Part shown: piece after piece, positions 22,341-33,249 of the stretch | Position numbering within the stretch: position 1 is the stretch's first letter | Layout of the letters: each line of letters opens with the position of its first letter | Origin: Hofstenia miamia | Lineage: Eukaryota > Xenacoelomorpha > Acoela | Reading direction: 5' to 3' | NCBI GenBank assembly: GCA_004352715.1 | Contig: SCFE01000105.1 | Span: 293,772-357,771, forward strand | DNA: 64,000 nt | Made by a program: the position numbers and the translations under genes | The notes under the pieces: generated by a model | Seen by the model: the letters and a program-made list of their open reading frames with translations, nothing else | What the model was told of the DNA's origin: nothing | The model's database searches: none

Positions 22341-24263
22341 AAAGGTAAGGGGAAGACTATAGAAACTGCAAGAGAAGAGCTTAAGCAGAGATTAGTTGCA
22401 GAAGCTGAGAAACTGAGAAAGTATAGGGCAAGGGCAAAGCAGGCAAGAGACAATATGAAGTTTGAGACTCAAGAAGGAAGATTCTACAAAGAACTAGATG
22501 CAGGAGGAAAGGCTACAGCTAGAGCAGGTGAGGATGCAGTAAGGTTCTGGGAGAATATATGGGGAAGTGCGGGACCAGAGATAGAGAGTGTACAGATGCA
22601 GAAAGAAGTCAGGCAAGAAGAAGAAGTAATCACAACTGTAAGGCTGAAGGAGGCTCTAAAGAAGATGAAGAACTGGAAGGCGCCAGGCAGAGATGAGGTA
22701 CATGGGTATTGGCTGAAGAAGTTCACAAGTGTTCATGAGAGACTAGCAGCAGCATTGGAGGAGTGTGTGGTGAGTGGGTGTCCAGAGTGGATGGTAGTGG
22801 GGAAGACATTTCTGATACAGAAGGACCCAAAGAAAGGTAGTGAGGCAAGCAACTTCAGGCCAATAACATGTCTGCCAACAACGTGGAAATTGCTAACTTC
22901 AGTGATTTCAAGTAGGCTGGCATGTTACTTAGAACAGAATAGGTTGATACCAGAGGAGCAGAAGGGATGTAGGACAAAGACGAGAGGATGCAAAGACCAG
23001 TTGTTGATAGACCAGGCAGTGGTGGAGAATTGTAGAAGAAGAAAGACGAACTTAGCAATGGCATGGATAGATTACAGGAAGGCATATGACAGCATTTCAC
23101 ATAGGTGGGTATTGAGGACGCTAGAGGCCAATGGAGTTTCACGGAAATGGGTTGAGTTTCTAGAGAGGGAGATGGCAAAGTGGCAGACTGAGATAGATGG
23201 GCATAGGTTGAGGTTTAGGCGAGGCATATTCCAGGGAGACAGCTTAGCACCACTACTGTTTGTAGTTAGCTTAATCCCTATCACAGAAAAGTTAAAGGAG
23301 ACAGGCATAGGGTATAAGATGGAGAAGAATGGTAGAGAAGTAAGTCACCTGTGGTACATGGACGACCTGAAGATGTATGCTAGTTCAAGGAAGATGTTGC
23401 AGAAGCAAGTGGAGACATTGGAGAAGGCAAGCAGAGATTCAGGGTTGGAGTTTGGATTAGGAAAGTGTGCAGCAGTGACAATGACCAGAGGCAAGTGTGT
23501 GGATGGGGAGGGCTTGAGGACAAGCAGTGGGGACAAGATTGAGGAAGTCAAGGAGGGGTACAAGTACTTAGGAGTAATAGAGAAGGACAGAACAGATCAC
23601 ATGGAAATGAAGATGAGGCTAAGGAAAGAGTACAAGAGGAGAGTAAGGAAGGTACTACAGAAGTCAGCATTGAATGGGCAGAACAGCATAAAGGCAATTA
23701 ATACGTGGGCAATACCAGTGTTGAGATATTCGGCAGGAATAGTTAGGTGGAATAAGAATGAACTGAGGGAATTAGACAGGGAGACAAGGAAGATACTAGC
23801 AGCAGAGAGAGCATTCAACCTCAATGGAGATGTAGATAGGCTGTACATGACAAGGCATAAGGGAGGTAAAGGGCTGCTAAGTGTGGAGGAGACTGTAGAA
23901 GCAGAAGCACTAGGGCTAAAGGAATATGTAGAAGAGCAACCTGAGGGGTCCCTACTAGAGGTCACTAAGGAGTTGAAGAAGATAAGAACTGAGAGTGAAG
24001 GAAAGAAGATATACCAGAGTAGGATGGAATCAGAGAGACAAACAAGGTATAGGCAGAAGGCAATGCATGGAGAATACTGGAGGAACACAGAAAAGTGTGA
24101 TAGAGAAGAGAGCAACAAGTGGTTAAAGAAGGCAGGACTGAAGAGAGAAACAGAAGCACTGATAATGGCAGCACAGGAGCAAGCAATAAGAACAAACTGG
24201 GTGAAGAAGCATATAGACAGAAGAGTAGAAGTAAGTGATAAGTGTAGGCTGTGTAAGAAATAA
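22341..24263 (+). CDS. R4/Dong-like reverse transcriptase ORF
   Basis: Open for 640 codons before a TAA stop; the first Met is at 22455 and 38 open codons precede it. Residues below count from that Met. Motifs in order: NWKAPGRDEVHGYW near 76; SNFRPITCLPTTWKLLTS near 133; DYRKAYDS with catalytic Asp 206; RGIFQGDSLAPLLFV near 258; LWYMDDLKMYA with catalytic YMDD at 301-304; YKYLGVIE near 371; and a C-terminal basic region ending in the first half of a finger, CRLCKK. The enzyme would copy element RNA at a nicked target. The stop comes from a (TAA)6 run replacing part of the zinc finger. Confidence 0.92.
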   Translation, partial: KGKGKTIETAREELKQRLVAEAEKLRKYRARAKQARDNMKFETQEGRFYKELDAGGKATARAGEDAVRFWENIWGSAGPEIESVQMQKEVRQEEEVITTVRLKEALKKMKNWKAPGRDEVHGYWLKKFTSVHERLAAALEECVVSGCPEWMVVGKTFLIQKDPKKGSEASNFRPITCLPTTWKLLTSVISSRLACYLEQNRLIPEEQKGCRTKTRGCKDQLLIDQAVVENCRRRKTNLAMAWIDYRKAYDSISHRWVLRTLEANGVSRKWVEFLEREMAKWQTEIDGHRLRFRRGIFQGDSLAPLLFVVSLIPITEKLKETGIGYKMEKNGREVSHLWYMDDLKMYASSRKMLQKQVETLEKASRDSGLEFGLGKCAAVTMTRGKCVDGEGLRTSSGDKIEEVKEGYKYLGVIEKDRTDHMEMKMRLRKEYKRRVRKVLQKSALNGQNSIKAINTWAIPVLRYSAGIVRWNKNELRELDRETRKILAAERAFNLNGDVDRLYMTRHKGGKGLLSVEETVEAEALGLKEYVEEQPEGSLLEVTKELKKIRTESEGKKIYQSRMESERQTRYRQKAMHGEYWRNTEKCDREESNKWLKKAGLKRETEALIMAAQEQAIRTNWVKKHIDRRVEVSDKCRLCKK

Positions 24264-24278
24264 TAATAATAATAATAA
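24261..24278. repeat. (TAA)6 replacing zinc-finger codons
   Basis: Eighteen bases, six TAA units, lie in frame between AAGAAA and CATCTGATAGC. In the sister copy at 1-60 the same gap is filled by 18 bases encoding EAETVD. The length and frame are kept, but six stop codons result. Confidence 0.95.
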
Positions 24279-24820
24279 CATCTGATAGCAGGGTGTGAGA
24301 AGTTGTCGCAGAATGAGTATAAGTTCAGGCATGACAAGGTAGGAAGAATGGTACACTGGAGTTTGAGCAGGCAGCATGGGTTAGAAGCAGGAGACAAGTG
24401 GTATGAGCACAAGCCACAGGGCGTCATAGAAAATGAGAAGGTTAAGATACTGTGGGATTTCAACATACAGACGAGCAAAGTGATAGAAGCGCGGAGGCCA
24501 GACATAGTAGTACTAGACAAAAAGAAAAGTTTGGGAACAGTGATAGACATAGCAGTACCAAAGGACAGAAATGTAGAAAGCAAGGAGAAAGAGAAGATAG
24601 ACAAATACAGGGATTTGAAATAGAAAGCCTGTGGAAGTTAAAGAAGGTTAAAGTAGTCCCGGTAGTAGTAGGCGCACTAGGAGCAGTGAGTAAGAAGCAT
24701 AAGAGATACTTGGAGGAGTTAGGAGTACCAAAGTGGGGAGGAGCGGTAGCACAGAAGGCAGCATTGTTAGGAACAGCTAGAGTCCTGAGGAAAGCTCTCA
24801 GACTCCCTGGGAACTGGTGA
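24279..24820 (+). pseudogene. R4/Dong-like endonuclease and C-terminal tail
   Basis: In the same frame as the RT ORF: HLIAGCEK completes the finger, followed by KFRHDKVGRMVHW, then RRPDIVVLDKKKS and TVIDIAVPKD, the PD...K/DIA signature of restriction-like endonucleases in this retroelement group. An 8-nt deletion near 24616, relative to 18730, shifts the frame and gives a stop at 24621. The original tail continues in the next frame (VVPVVVGALGAVSKKHKRY, AALLGTARVLRKALRLPGNW) to a stop at 24818-24820. Because of the TAA run and this shift, the copy cannot make the full protein. Confidence 0.9.
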
Positions 24821-24867
24821 GTTCCCCGAGCTGAGAGGGATACCAGCATGAAGCTGTGATGTGTAAG

Positions 24868-24900
24868 AATAATAATAATAATAATAATAATATTAATAAT
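24868..24900. repeat. (AAT)n at the 3' end of the R4/Dong-like copy
   Basis: AAT/TAA tract directly following the 3' UTR; the partner of the tract at 22316-22340. Confidence 0.95.
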
Positions 24901-27322
24901 ACAGGACTTTTATTGTAGACATTACAAATTAAAGAAATATTTATTAGAAATGCAGGAACTGCAATCACATGCAACATCGTGTACAAGAGATGCAAAAATT
25001 GTATTTATATACCAATTCATTCCAGGAGAGTTTCAAAATCAGGAATCTAGCCTTTGTGGGAGCATCAAACAAATTATTATCTGAAAACTAATCGCAAAAT
25101 GCTTTTGAATAGGTAATTGGATGTCATTTTCTTATTAATTTTTTTAGTTGCAAACATTAATCGAGGGGAACAAATAGGAATATGCAATATAATATATTTC
25201 TCGAAATTAAAGATTTTGGTTAAAGGTTTTCTAAGAATTGTAATGTCATTCTGTAACATTAAAGTAATTGGTAATAATCCCGATTTTAAAAGTTTCTCCT
25301 TATGGCTGTAGTTAGAGATTGTCTATTTTGAACATCATTTCTGCATTTTTTATAAGATTACCGAGTGATGCTTGGTTACATACCAAATAACTGATGCATA
25401 TAATAATGAAGAAAGAATCATGGAATTAGTGTTTATTTCACCCTTATTGAGGTACTGCACAGAATGTTTTCTTTAAGCTTCAAAAAGTAAAATTGGATTA
25501 GTTTAGTTTTCTTAAGATATGCTAGGACCAATTTATGTTGAATTTATTTTTTACCGTGTGTAATTTAATGGGTGATGTTTATTTTTTCATATGAAGTTAT
25601 CAGTTTATCTATTCAAAGAAATAATTACAAAAATATATAAAGTCTGATTTTTAGACCTATACATGCATAAATACATGAACATTCGCGAATAGAAGCCAGT
25701 CAAATATTTTAAAAATTAAAGGAAATGATTTACAAGTAATTGGATGGGGCATTTCAAATATCGCCAATATTCTAAGATATCTTCAATAGTACATCAACAA
25801 CTATATCAGCAATGTGTATATGAAAAATTGGTTTGCTTTGAATAGAAATAAACTAAAAAATTATCCAATGTTGTATACCCATGCGTGAAGAATTAGTGTA
25901 ATTACAAATATGCTTATTTATCGTTAATTTATGCAACAGGGCTTTTGAATACTATAATTTGAATGCCAGATGGACTAAAGTTATCTCATTTTTGTAAACG
26001 ATAACATAGTGATGATGCTTTGCATGCAGTAAGTAGGAATTGTATTTAGGTTTCATGTTTGCTCGTTTCTTACATTAATAAAGCTTAAGAATTTTGTACA
26101 CAATTTTTGCAATGCATTAGGTTCTGTTTTTAGTGGTTGTCTAGAACTTTAAATTTCATGCAGAAAGGTTTTGTGAATGGTATGTGGGCTGAACCAGCAA
26201 GAAAATTAATGCCCCAAGCATATTGACATACTAATACTTAAAGTTAACTGTTATATACCTACTACTATTTGTCTTCTGATTATTACATTAATTTGCAAAA
26301 ACATTCGATAAGAGTTTCATTCTTCAAAAAATGCTTGGTTCTGGCATCGCGTCATCAATAATTATATGACTTGGGACGTAAATCAATTGCAACCAAGCGC
26401 AATTGTGACACGATAATATATCATTTAGAGTTGAGAGGGGTGTCAATTTGGTGAAGTTGATTGCTTAGAAAATAATGAAGGTACATTGAAGATCGAAGAA
26501 AAAATAGTAGTGATTGTATTACCTTCTTTTTGATCATTAATGAATTTTATGCCTAATGTTAACTACAAATGCTCATTTTGGATGAAAATTTTTTTGGTAA
26601 ATTATAATTATTATGTAGGAATTTAATCCTTAAGCAAAAAATTCATGCACAATCAATTGGCATACAATTAGGTTAAGCCAGAAGTTAGATCAGTGCTACA
26701 CTCACTCTCACTATTGAATTAACAGAATTTTATTAAATAAGTTTTTTAATAATCTAAGCATTTAGAAGTAGAAAAGTTAGAATAAAAATCATAATAGTCT
26801 TATGGTTTTCAATACTTTTTAGTACCCAATGAAAGTAAGTTATGTTTGAAATGTCGGCCCAATCCTGCCCTACCGACTCATCTCAATTTCTGATTCTGCT
26901 CAATTTCAATATAAATTTCGAAAAAAATTGTTTATTGCTAAGTGATTGTAGTGTTAATGTAATCCAATCTCAATCTAGCATTTTGTGTACATGTGAATAT
27001 CTCCGAAATATTTCGCTCCCTATGCTTTTATATCAAAATAATTATACCTATGAATAATACGCAAAGATACAATAAACTTTATGCTTAATAACTGCATTAT
27101 TGTTAGTTGCCTTCTAAATATTGGGCAAAACAGCTAACCATAGGACGGAGGCTTGTCAACATGATCCTCAAGAAATCAATGAATATATTCTAGTAGGGTT
27201 GGCAAGACTAGCATTGTATTTCAAGTTGTAGTCACCAACACTGCATTTAAGAGGCATTTCAATGTAATGCATGTCAGAAATATGTGAAAATGGTTGTAGT
27301 AATGAATAGTCGAATCAAAATG
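24901..27322. other. No feature recognised
   Basis: AT-rich sequence without credible exons, terminal repeats or retroelement motifs. Confidence 0.4.
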
Positions 27323-27456
27323 CTACAATTGACTGCGAAGATTTCTACGCTTGCATGAAAAATGGGAACTATTTAATTTGCAGCCTCCACATTTTTCACA
27401 CCATGGTTCTTGTATATTCTTCTCCTTAGCAATCCTTGCCTCAACTATTTTGTTTT
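27323..27456 (-). CDS. Candidate terminal exon with a CxxCxxC motif
   Basis: Minus strand. The acceptor GATAAATTTACAG precedes NKIVEARIAKEKNIQEPW and then CEKCGGCKLNSSHFSC, ending in a stop. The clustered cysteines could bind metal. No family is recognised, and the upstream frame closes soon beyond the acceptor, as expected for an intron. Confidence 0.28.
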
Positions 27457-28649
27457 CTGTAAATTTATCAACGAAAAGTTCCCTTCAGGACTGCCGTGCG
27501 GAAAGTGAGAGTTGTACAAAAGTGCATCTGAACAAGTCGGTTACAAAACACAAATGAAAGAGGAGAAAATTCCCCATCAAATGTTAGAATATTAACTATT
27601 TCGTGAGTAGTGAGTGACTAAATATTCTTAAAAAAACCGTCACAAATGTTAAAAAATGGATGTTGCATATGATTTAGAATAGGACCGTGTCGGTAGGGTA
27701 TTTGCTCATGCTCGTACTCACTTGTAAAAGGTTTTTTTTTGCAAATTACTCATCCGTAGAAGGAGAAGGCTTATGTTAGACTGAATGATTCTGATCTACA
27801 AAGTAATTTAGAAATTCTCAAACAATAAAAAATTCATTATTTTTTAATAAAATTTTTATTAAACTCTATTTAAGAATTTTTTTTAGAATCAGTTGTAGAA
27901 TTTTGAATTCACTAGAAGAATAAAAGTAACAGAAGTTATTAAATTAAATATTTATCACATCAAATTTTAAGTTTCAACTGTGCTCTGATCGGATAATTTT
28001 GGGCTGTACTATCTAAATATTACAGAGAAAATATTTTAAAAACTACTTTATTAAATTGAATAAAACTGCAGGATTTCTTCTTCTCAAACTAGAGTTCATA
28101 AAACGTGAGGTTCTAGCAATACTAAAAGAATGTTGCATTGCTACCATTTGTAAATATTGAAAACCATTTAGAGAATAACAATTTTTCAAAAAACAACAAA
28201 TGCTACAAAATATGTGGTTTCCTTTTTTCCTATTGTAATGTCCATATTTCACATTAACAAAATTTTGTTTCCAAAACCATTTATAAGCCAGACTAAACTA
28301 GATATTGCAATATTAATATATTTTGAGTTGATTTATCAAGTATGTTCCATTTCATATTATTTATATCTGTGAAATCTGAATTAACTGAAAAATTTAAATG
28401 CAATTATTAATGAGCTCTTAATGGTCACTGAATTAAAAGTGAAGGAGGAGATATTTTTCAATTCTGATGTGGTTCCTGTTTTGGATGCCTCTATCATTGG
28501 AGTTGAAAAAAGGATAGTGCAACCAGAAATGAAAATGGGCTGAGCAACTCAGACAAGGATATTAAAAAATGGACCAAAATTTCAAAAAAATCTGCTTTGC
28601 ACAACAGTTAAAATAAATTAATCCAAATGCAGGGAATGTTACATTATTT
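27457..28649. other. No clear feature
   Basis: AT-rich. The last 200 bases may be decayed LTR-retroelement pol sequence in minus sense, but no motif is clear. Confidence 0.35.
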
Positions 28650-28667
28650 ACATTTTAAAAGTTTACA

Positions 28668-28931
28668 TTAGTATAATATCAATAAGGATGCTGTAATTTT
28701 AGTTTGAGAACTCTTTACAATAATAGACTCATCAAAATTATAAATTATAACCACACTTATGCTACCATTATTAATACTACATACATCATCATTCATTAAT
28801 AATTGCTTGGCATTTGCTCTGGAATAGCTTTGAATTAAAATTTCACTGGACTCAAGATCACTTGTCTTTAATTTAACTACTGACCAGTGCTGCAATTCTA
28901 TTTTTACCTCTTGAACAAGATGTAAATTCAT
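28668..28931 (-). pseudogene. LTR-retroelement pol fragment
   Basis: An 87-codon minus-strand open segment. IELQHWSVVKLKTSDLESSE and NNGSISVVIIYNFDESIIV match the pattern of the stretch between protease and RT in Gypsy-type polyproteins, where the chain gives way to NGxxxVxVxNxxDExV. No catalytic residues are present in the fragment. Confidence 0.45.
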
Positions 28932-29399
28932 CAGATTGCTCTACACTTCTTCTAATGACATTCTAAAATTGGAGTTGGATCACACCTATGGATGTTCTTA
29001 GATTAGAGGTGCCCTTCTAGTTTAAATATTTTTGTTACTACTATCAATATCTTCAGAGTCGCTATCTGTTAAATAGCCTTACAATTCTACATTTATGGAC
29101 TTTGTACATGCACTCTTAAAGTGTCTTTTTACCCCCCTCCACCTCAATATGCCAATATATGCAATTCAGATCAATGCTTGATGGAAATATTGTCTCAAAG
29201 TGGACTTACCTGCAGATTTACTAATGGTCCAAGTAGTCAAGTTAGTAATGACTCAGTTATATTAACAGCTCTTGGAAGTTGAGTTGAGTAACTAACTGGT
29301 CTTGAGCAATACAAATTTTCTTGATTTCTATGTCTACATCAATGTGGATGGCACTTTCTCTTACTAATACTAAGGCTCACAGATTTGTAATTGTTTCAT

Positions 29400-30000
29400 G
29401 GAGTGACCTCAGGATTGCACTTTAGTTCAAATCTCTTTGCGCAGCTGGAAGACCTCTCAACAAATAAGAGAACAAGTTGTAATAGGAATAATCACATGAC
29501 ATCCTATTTAAACAGTACAAGTGGTCTACTTGCTTGAGATAGGTTTACATATTGTCGGTTTTCCCAAAAACATCTTGCACTGGTGTCTGATGGGGGGGGG
29601 GGGGGGNNNNNNNNNNNNNNNNNNNNNNNNNNNNNNNNNNNNNNNNNNNNNNNNNNNNNNNNNNNNNNNNNNNNNNNNNNNNNNNNNNNNNNNNNNNNNN
29701 NNNNNNNNNNNNNNNNNNNNNNNNNNNNNNNNNNNNNGGGGGGGGGGGGGGCGGTACTGTGCAAAGATGAAGCAAGTTGCCAACTAGTACACTGTAATCC
29801 AATTTAGTACTTCCATCTAGCATAGGGTAGTGATTGCATGCCTCTCATGCAAAACATATTGAGAAGAAGGCTGGCTTAGCAGCTTGTTGTGCTTGATAGT
29901 CAATAGCAAACTCAAAAAGGAAAAACCATTCCTCAAATGTTTGTGTAGACTTCTTATTGAATTTGGAATAAAGCGGTTTTTGTTAACAACTGGTCAGATT
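29400..30000 (-). pseudogene. gag-like region of the LTR element (gap inside)
   Basis: The minus-sense frame includes TFEEWFFLFEFAIDYQ and LDGSTKLDYSVLVGNLLHLC, a retrotransposon gag capsid-type pattern. After the gap, a segment with LLRGLPAAQRDLN continues in similar style. It contains stops and the poly-G/N interruption. Confidence 0.5.
29607..29737. other. Assembly gap (131 N) inside poly-G
   Basis: N run flanked by G-only tracts (29592-29606 and 29738-29751). The true length of the homopolymer is unknown. Confidence 0.98.
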
Positions 30001-31020
30001 TCAACTTGCAATTGATCTCAGATCAAAGAACTCATGCCTTCCAATGACATATTTTGAGAAATTGAAGTAGCTCTCAACTTACTGGATCAAAGAATTACTC
30101 CAGTTAATTTATCACACTCGAACTTCCAACAAATTAACTCTTTCTCCAGCTTTGATAATGCATCTCACTGTCTCTCATTAGCTTTTCTTGTTCAACCATT
30201 GAGAATAAAATTTCAGCAATATTTACCATCATCAAGACAGTCTCTTGATTCATTCTAATCTCTTGATACTACTTCAACTCACCTTTTAGATATACATTTT
30301 AATCCTCACTAGACTTAGAAGGTATATATGATTGATCAAAACAATTCAGATTCATCCTTAATGAACTGAGTGGAAACCATTTGGTCATTGGGATGAGTGG
30401 ATGAAATATTTAAAACTTGACTATTTTGAGAAGTAATGTGCACACACTTTGACTTTTTGTATTTCTGAATGTTGAAAAAAAGCTTCTAAAATTGCTTTGT
30501 CCAATACAATTTCAGAAGCTAACAAAATATTGCTTACATCTGGATCAAGCACTAATTGTGACAATAAAGAAAAACAATAAATAAAGAACAATGAAATCAA
30601 AATTCTTTAATCAGCGTCTGAAAAGATAGAAGTAACAAGATCTTCCTTAACTTGAAAAATAGGCACCAGTAGGAATTCTGGAAACATTTGCAAAACAGCA
30701 ATACTAATGGTAACTAAAAACTGTGGTATTGAACAAATAAAAAATGGCTGAAAATTATTAAAACAACAAATAGACAATGCACCAATTGGGAAAACAATGA
30801 ACTTACAGACTTAACTTACAACAAACTTATAATTTCCAGGTTGGAAAATACAACAATGGTAAGGTTCAACATTAAAGACAATTATACTCTCAATTAACAA
30901 AACAAGAAATTTCAAAGAAGGGAAGGTTACTCTCCTGACTCACTTTCCTCCAACACTTAAATATATATCCAACTAATTGTTCATCTTACTAACACACTAA
31001 GAATCCCATCAAGGTCACCA

Positions 31021-31232
31021 TGTAGTATCTGTTTTTACATAGAGGCCCTATACTTAGAAGTTCCTTAAGCTTCTAGACATTTTATGGATACCAACTAAGC
31101 TAAAGTAATTGAAAGAGTGATACTAAAGTCTGACCTAGTCCACATTAAGGCCTATGGCCAGCACTGGACTATTACTTGTCCTTCAAACCTTCCATGATAG
31201 CCTAAGTGACTACTGATTTCATAGTAACAACA
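31021..31232 (-). repeat. Putative single LTR
   Basis: About 212 bp with TG...CA ends in minus sense and a primer-binding-site-like sequence directly downstream. No second copy is visible in the window, so the boundaries are inferred. Confidence 0.5.
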
Positions 31233-32930
31233 CAGAGTACAAGGTAATGGTTGCAAAGGCACACATCCAATCAAACCACAAAGTACTAATCAGATGAATG
31301 ATTGTAATTCTAAATATTATACTATCATAAAAATACAGTAACAATAAAGTTTGCAAATGAAGTTTGATATATATATATATGTATATATACCGGTATATAT
31401 ATATATATTTGGTTTCATGCAGATATGTGCCAAGATAAAATTTGAATGATTGATGATCAAATTAAGCACCCATAACAACAATAAGGCAGGATGTGTAATA
31501 TTTGGGCGATTTGCAAGCAGCTTGGTGATGGTGTGACAAGTAGTCACAAACCTACAGTAAGTTGTGTTATAATTAAACAACTACCAGTAAGGTTCTTGCT
31601 TTCTGCTAATTATTGCACCTCCATTTTGCTACACCTTCAAACAATACAAATGGTCAAGCAATACCAAAGAGCACTGCAGCAAAATCAATAGACAAAGAAT
31701 AAACAATAACAAAACCAAATAATGAAACAGCCTGTGGCAACCAAAAATACTCAATCTAAACTACCCAAAGTGATTTTGTAGTGTCACACCACAATAATTC
31801 ATAAACAATGTGTTGATAAATGACACTAAATTTTGACATTTTCCATTAGTGGGTAGGTTTTATTTTATGTTTCTAGCTTCCAACTTTGTTTAGCCGACAT
31901 AATATTATAGAAAGTTTTTGGATAGGACCATAAAATGGAACTAATATGGTCGAATTTGGAATAATTTAAGTGAGATGTATTGGACATAAGAAAAGGCTTC
32001 AAATGACGAAGGGTTCACAGAATAGAAACTTGTCATTGGTTAAAACGTGTGATTGATAATTATTATTGTTATAAAATTTAATATCACCTGAATAAAGTGT
32101 GAAGTTTGTATACCAACTTGTTAATGAAGTTTTAATATATATTTTATGAGAGACTAGAAAATGAAACTTTTAATTTTAAAAAATTCAAAACAATCCAATC
32201 TGAAGGGAGAGGCAGAGAGGCGAACAACATAATCTCAAACGATTAACGGATATGCGATAGACATTTTGGTTGAACCCCAATGACTCTGAAACAAATATTT
32301 GTAGAACGATTTTTCAATTAGAAAATGATATTATTGTTTTCAATTAAGCAATTATACACTGACTATTCAATATCAAATCAACAAAACTCGAGTCTGTTAA
32401 TGTCAACTTTTCTAGCACTCACAGGGCCCTAGTTTGATCCCACTTGCCCATTTGAGTCAGGAGCAGGAATCGCACGTTTCAAAAACATTTGAGGTACCTA
32501 ATACTAATTCAAAAACTAAAACTGATAAAGTGAATTTACTAAAATTCTAAAACATAAATAACAATAAGAAAACAAATATATTCACAGTTTACCAATTTTT
32601 TTATAATAACACGTCTTTCAAAGGTGTTTTGCCCAACAGAAAATGTGCTCTCACTAACAACAGAATTGGTTGTATGATTATTACTTTTCAGGTTGTTTGA
32701 AAACGATAACAAGCCACCAAAACACCTAAAAATATATGTGTTTTCACACATATCTAGTACGTGTTACCTAGTAGTAACAAAATTAAAGGCTTGGCTATGT
32801 ATTAGTGTCAGTTCTTATGTGACAAAACGCTTTCAGTTAAGTTAACGCGAGTATAATTGTTCAATTTAGTACATAAATGTAGGCAAAGTAATTAATACCA
32901 CCTTTAGTAAATGACCGGAAAAAAAGTTGA
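31233..32930. other. No gene seen
   Basis: AT-rich sequence with an imperfect (AT)n tract near 31367-31410. No supported feature. Confidence 0.4.
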
Positions 32931-32972
32931 ATGACTCGACCTGTTTACATGCCTGGTTACATTACTTCTGCA

Positions 32973-33249
32973 ATGAGTAATTTTAAGCAAGTTTACAGTT
33001 ACTTCGTTTTAGCCCTTATGCTCCTCATAACTCTTCCAAACAACTTTTCCAACAAAGGAGACGATATTTTTCGCGAATTTCAATGTGTTTGCCGAACATA
33101 TAACGTTCCCTCCATTTTGACAATTTTCTCGAAAAGGTTAGAAATAAGCTTCTATAATCATACATACACTGCGAGCAGAAGATCATGCGAGATGCAAACA
33201 GAGCCTCTGGATCTCAAAGTTTTCTACGATCATTTTAAGAAAAACACAG
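32973..33249 (+). CDS. Candidate first exon, secreted or membrane protein
   Basis: Begins at a Met followed by a signal-peptide-like start: a short polar region (MSNFKQVYSY), a hydrophobic core (FVLALMLLITL), then a possible cleavage region near NFSNKG. The rest carries EFQCVCRTYN, SFYNHTYT (possible N-glycosylation) and SCEMQTEPLDLKVFYDHFKK, ending at CAG^GTTTGT, a usable splice donor. Frame and composition differ from the AT-rich surroundings. An earlier Met at 32931 gives a poorer signal peptide. No family is recognised. Confidence 0.4.

Larger units (their letters stand above)
22341..24867 (+). mobile_element. R4/Dong-like non-LTR retroelement, best copy
   Basis: The element runs from a (TAA)n tract to an (AAT)n tract. 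It encodes reverse transcriptase, a zinc finger region and a PD-(D/E)XK-type endonuclease in one frame, then a 47-bp 3' UTR (from GTTCCCCGAGCTGAGAGGG). RT upstream and restriction-like endonuclease downstream is the R2/R4/NeSL-type layout. Among these, Dong of the R4 clade is known to insert into TAA repeats, and the flanking repeats here fit that. The N-terminal region is shorter than in full elements, so this copy is probably 5' truncated. Confidence 0.92.
28650..31232 (-). mobile_element. Decayed Gypsy-type LTR retroelement with one LTR
   Basis: Minus-strand order: a putative LTR at 31021-31232 (starting TGTTGTTAC, ending GATACTACA, TG...CA ends), a primer-binding-site-like TGGTGACCTTGATGGG immediately next to it, a gag-like region, then a pol linker fragment at 28931-28668. 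A second LTR was not found, so the copy is truncated at its 3' side. An N gap inside poly-G interrupts gag. Numerous stops show it is an old, inactive insertion. Confidence 0.6.

Noticed and set aside
23597-24604. 335-codon minus-strand open frame
   Set aside because: Exact antisense of the R4/Dong-like coding region. It is rich in Ser/Leu/Phe as expected for a shadow frame and has no family motifs.
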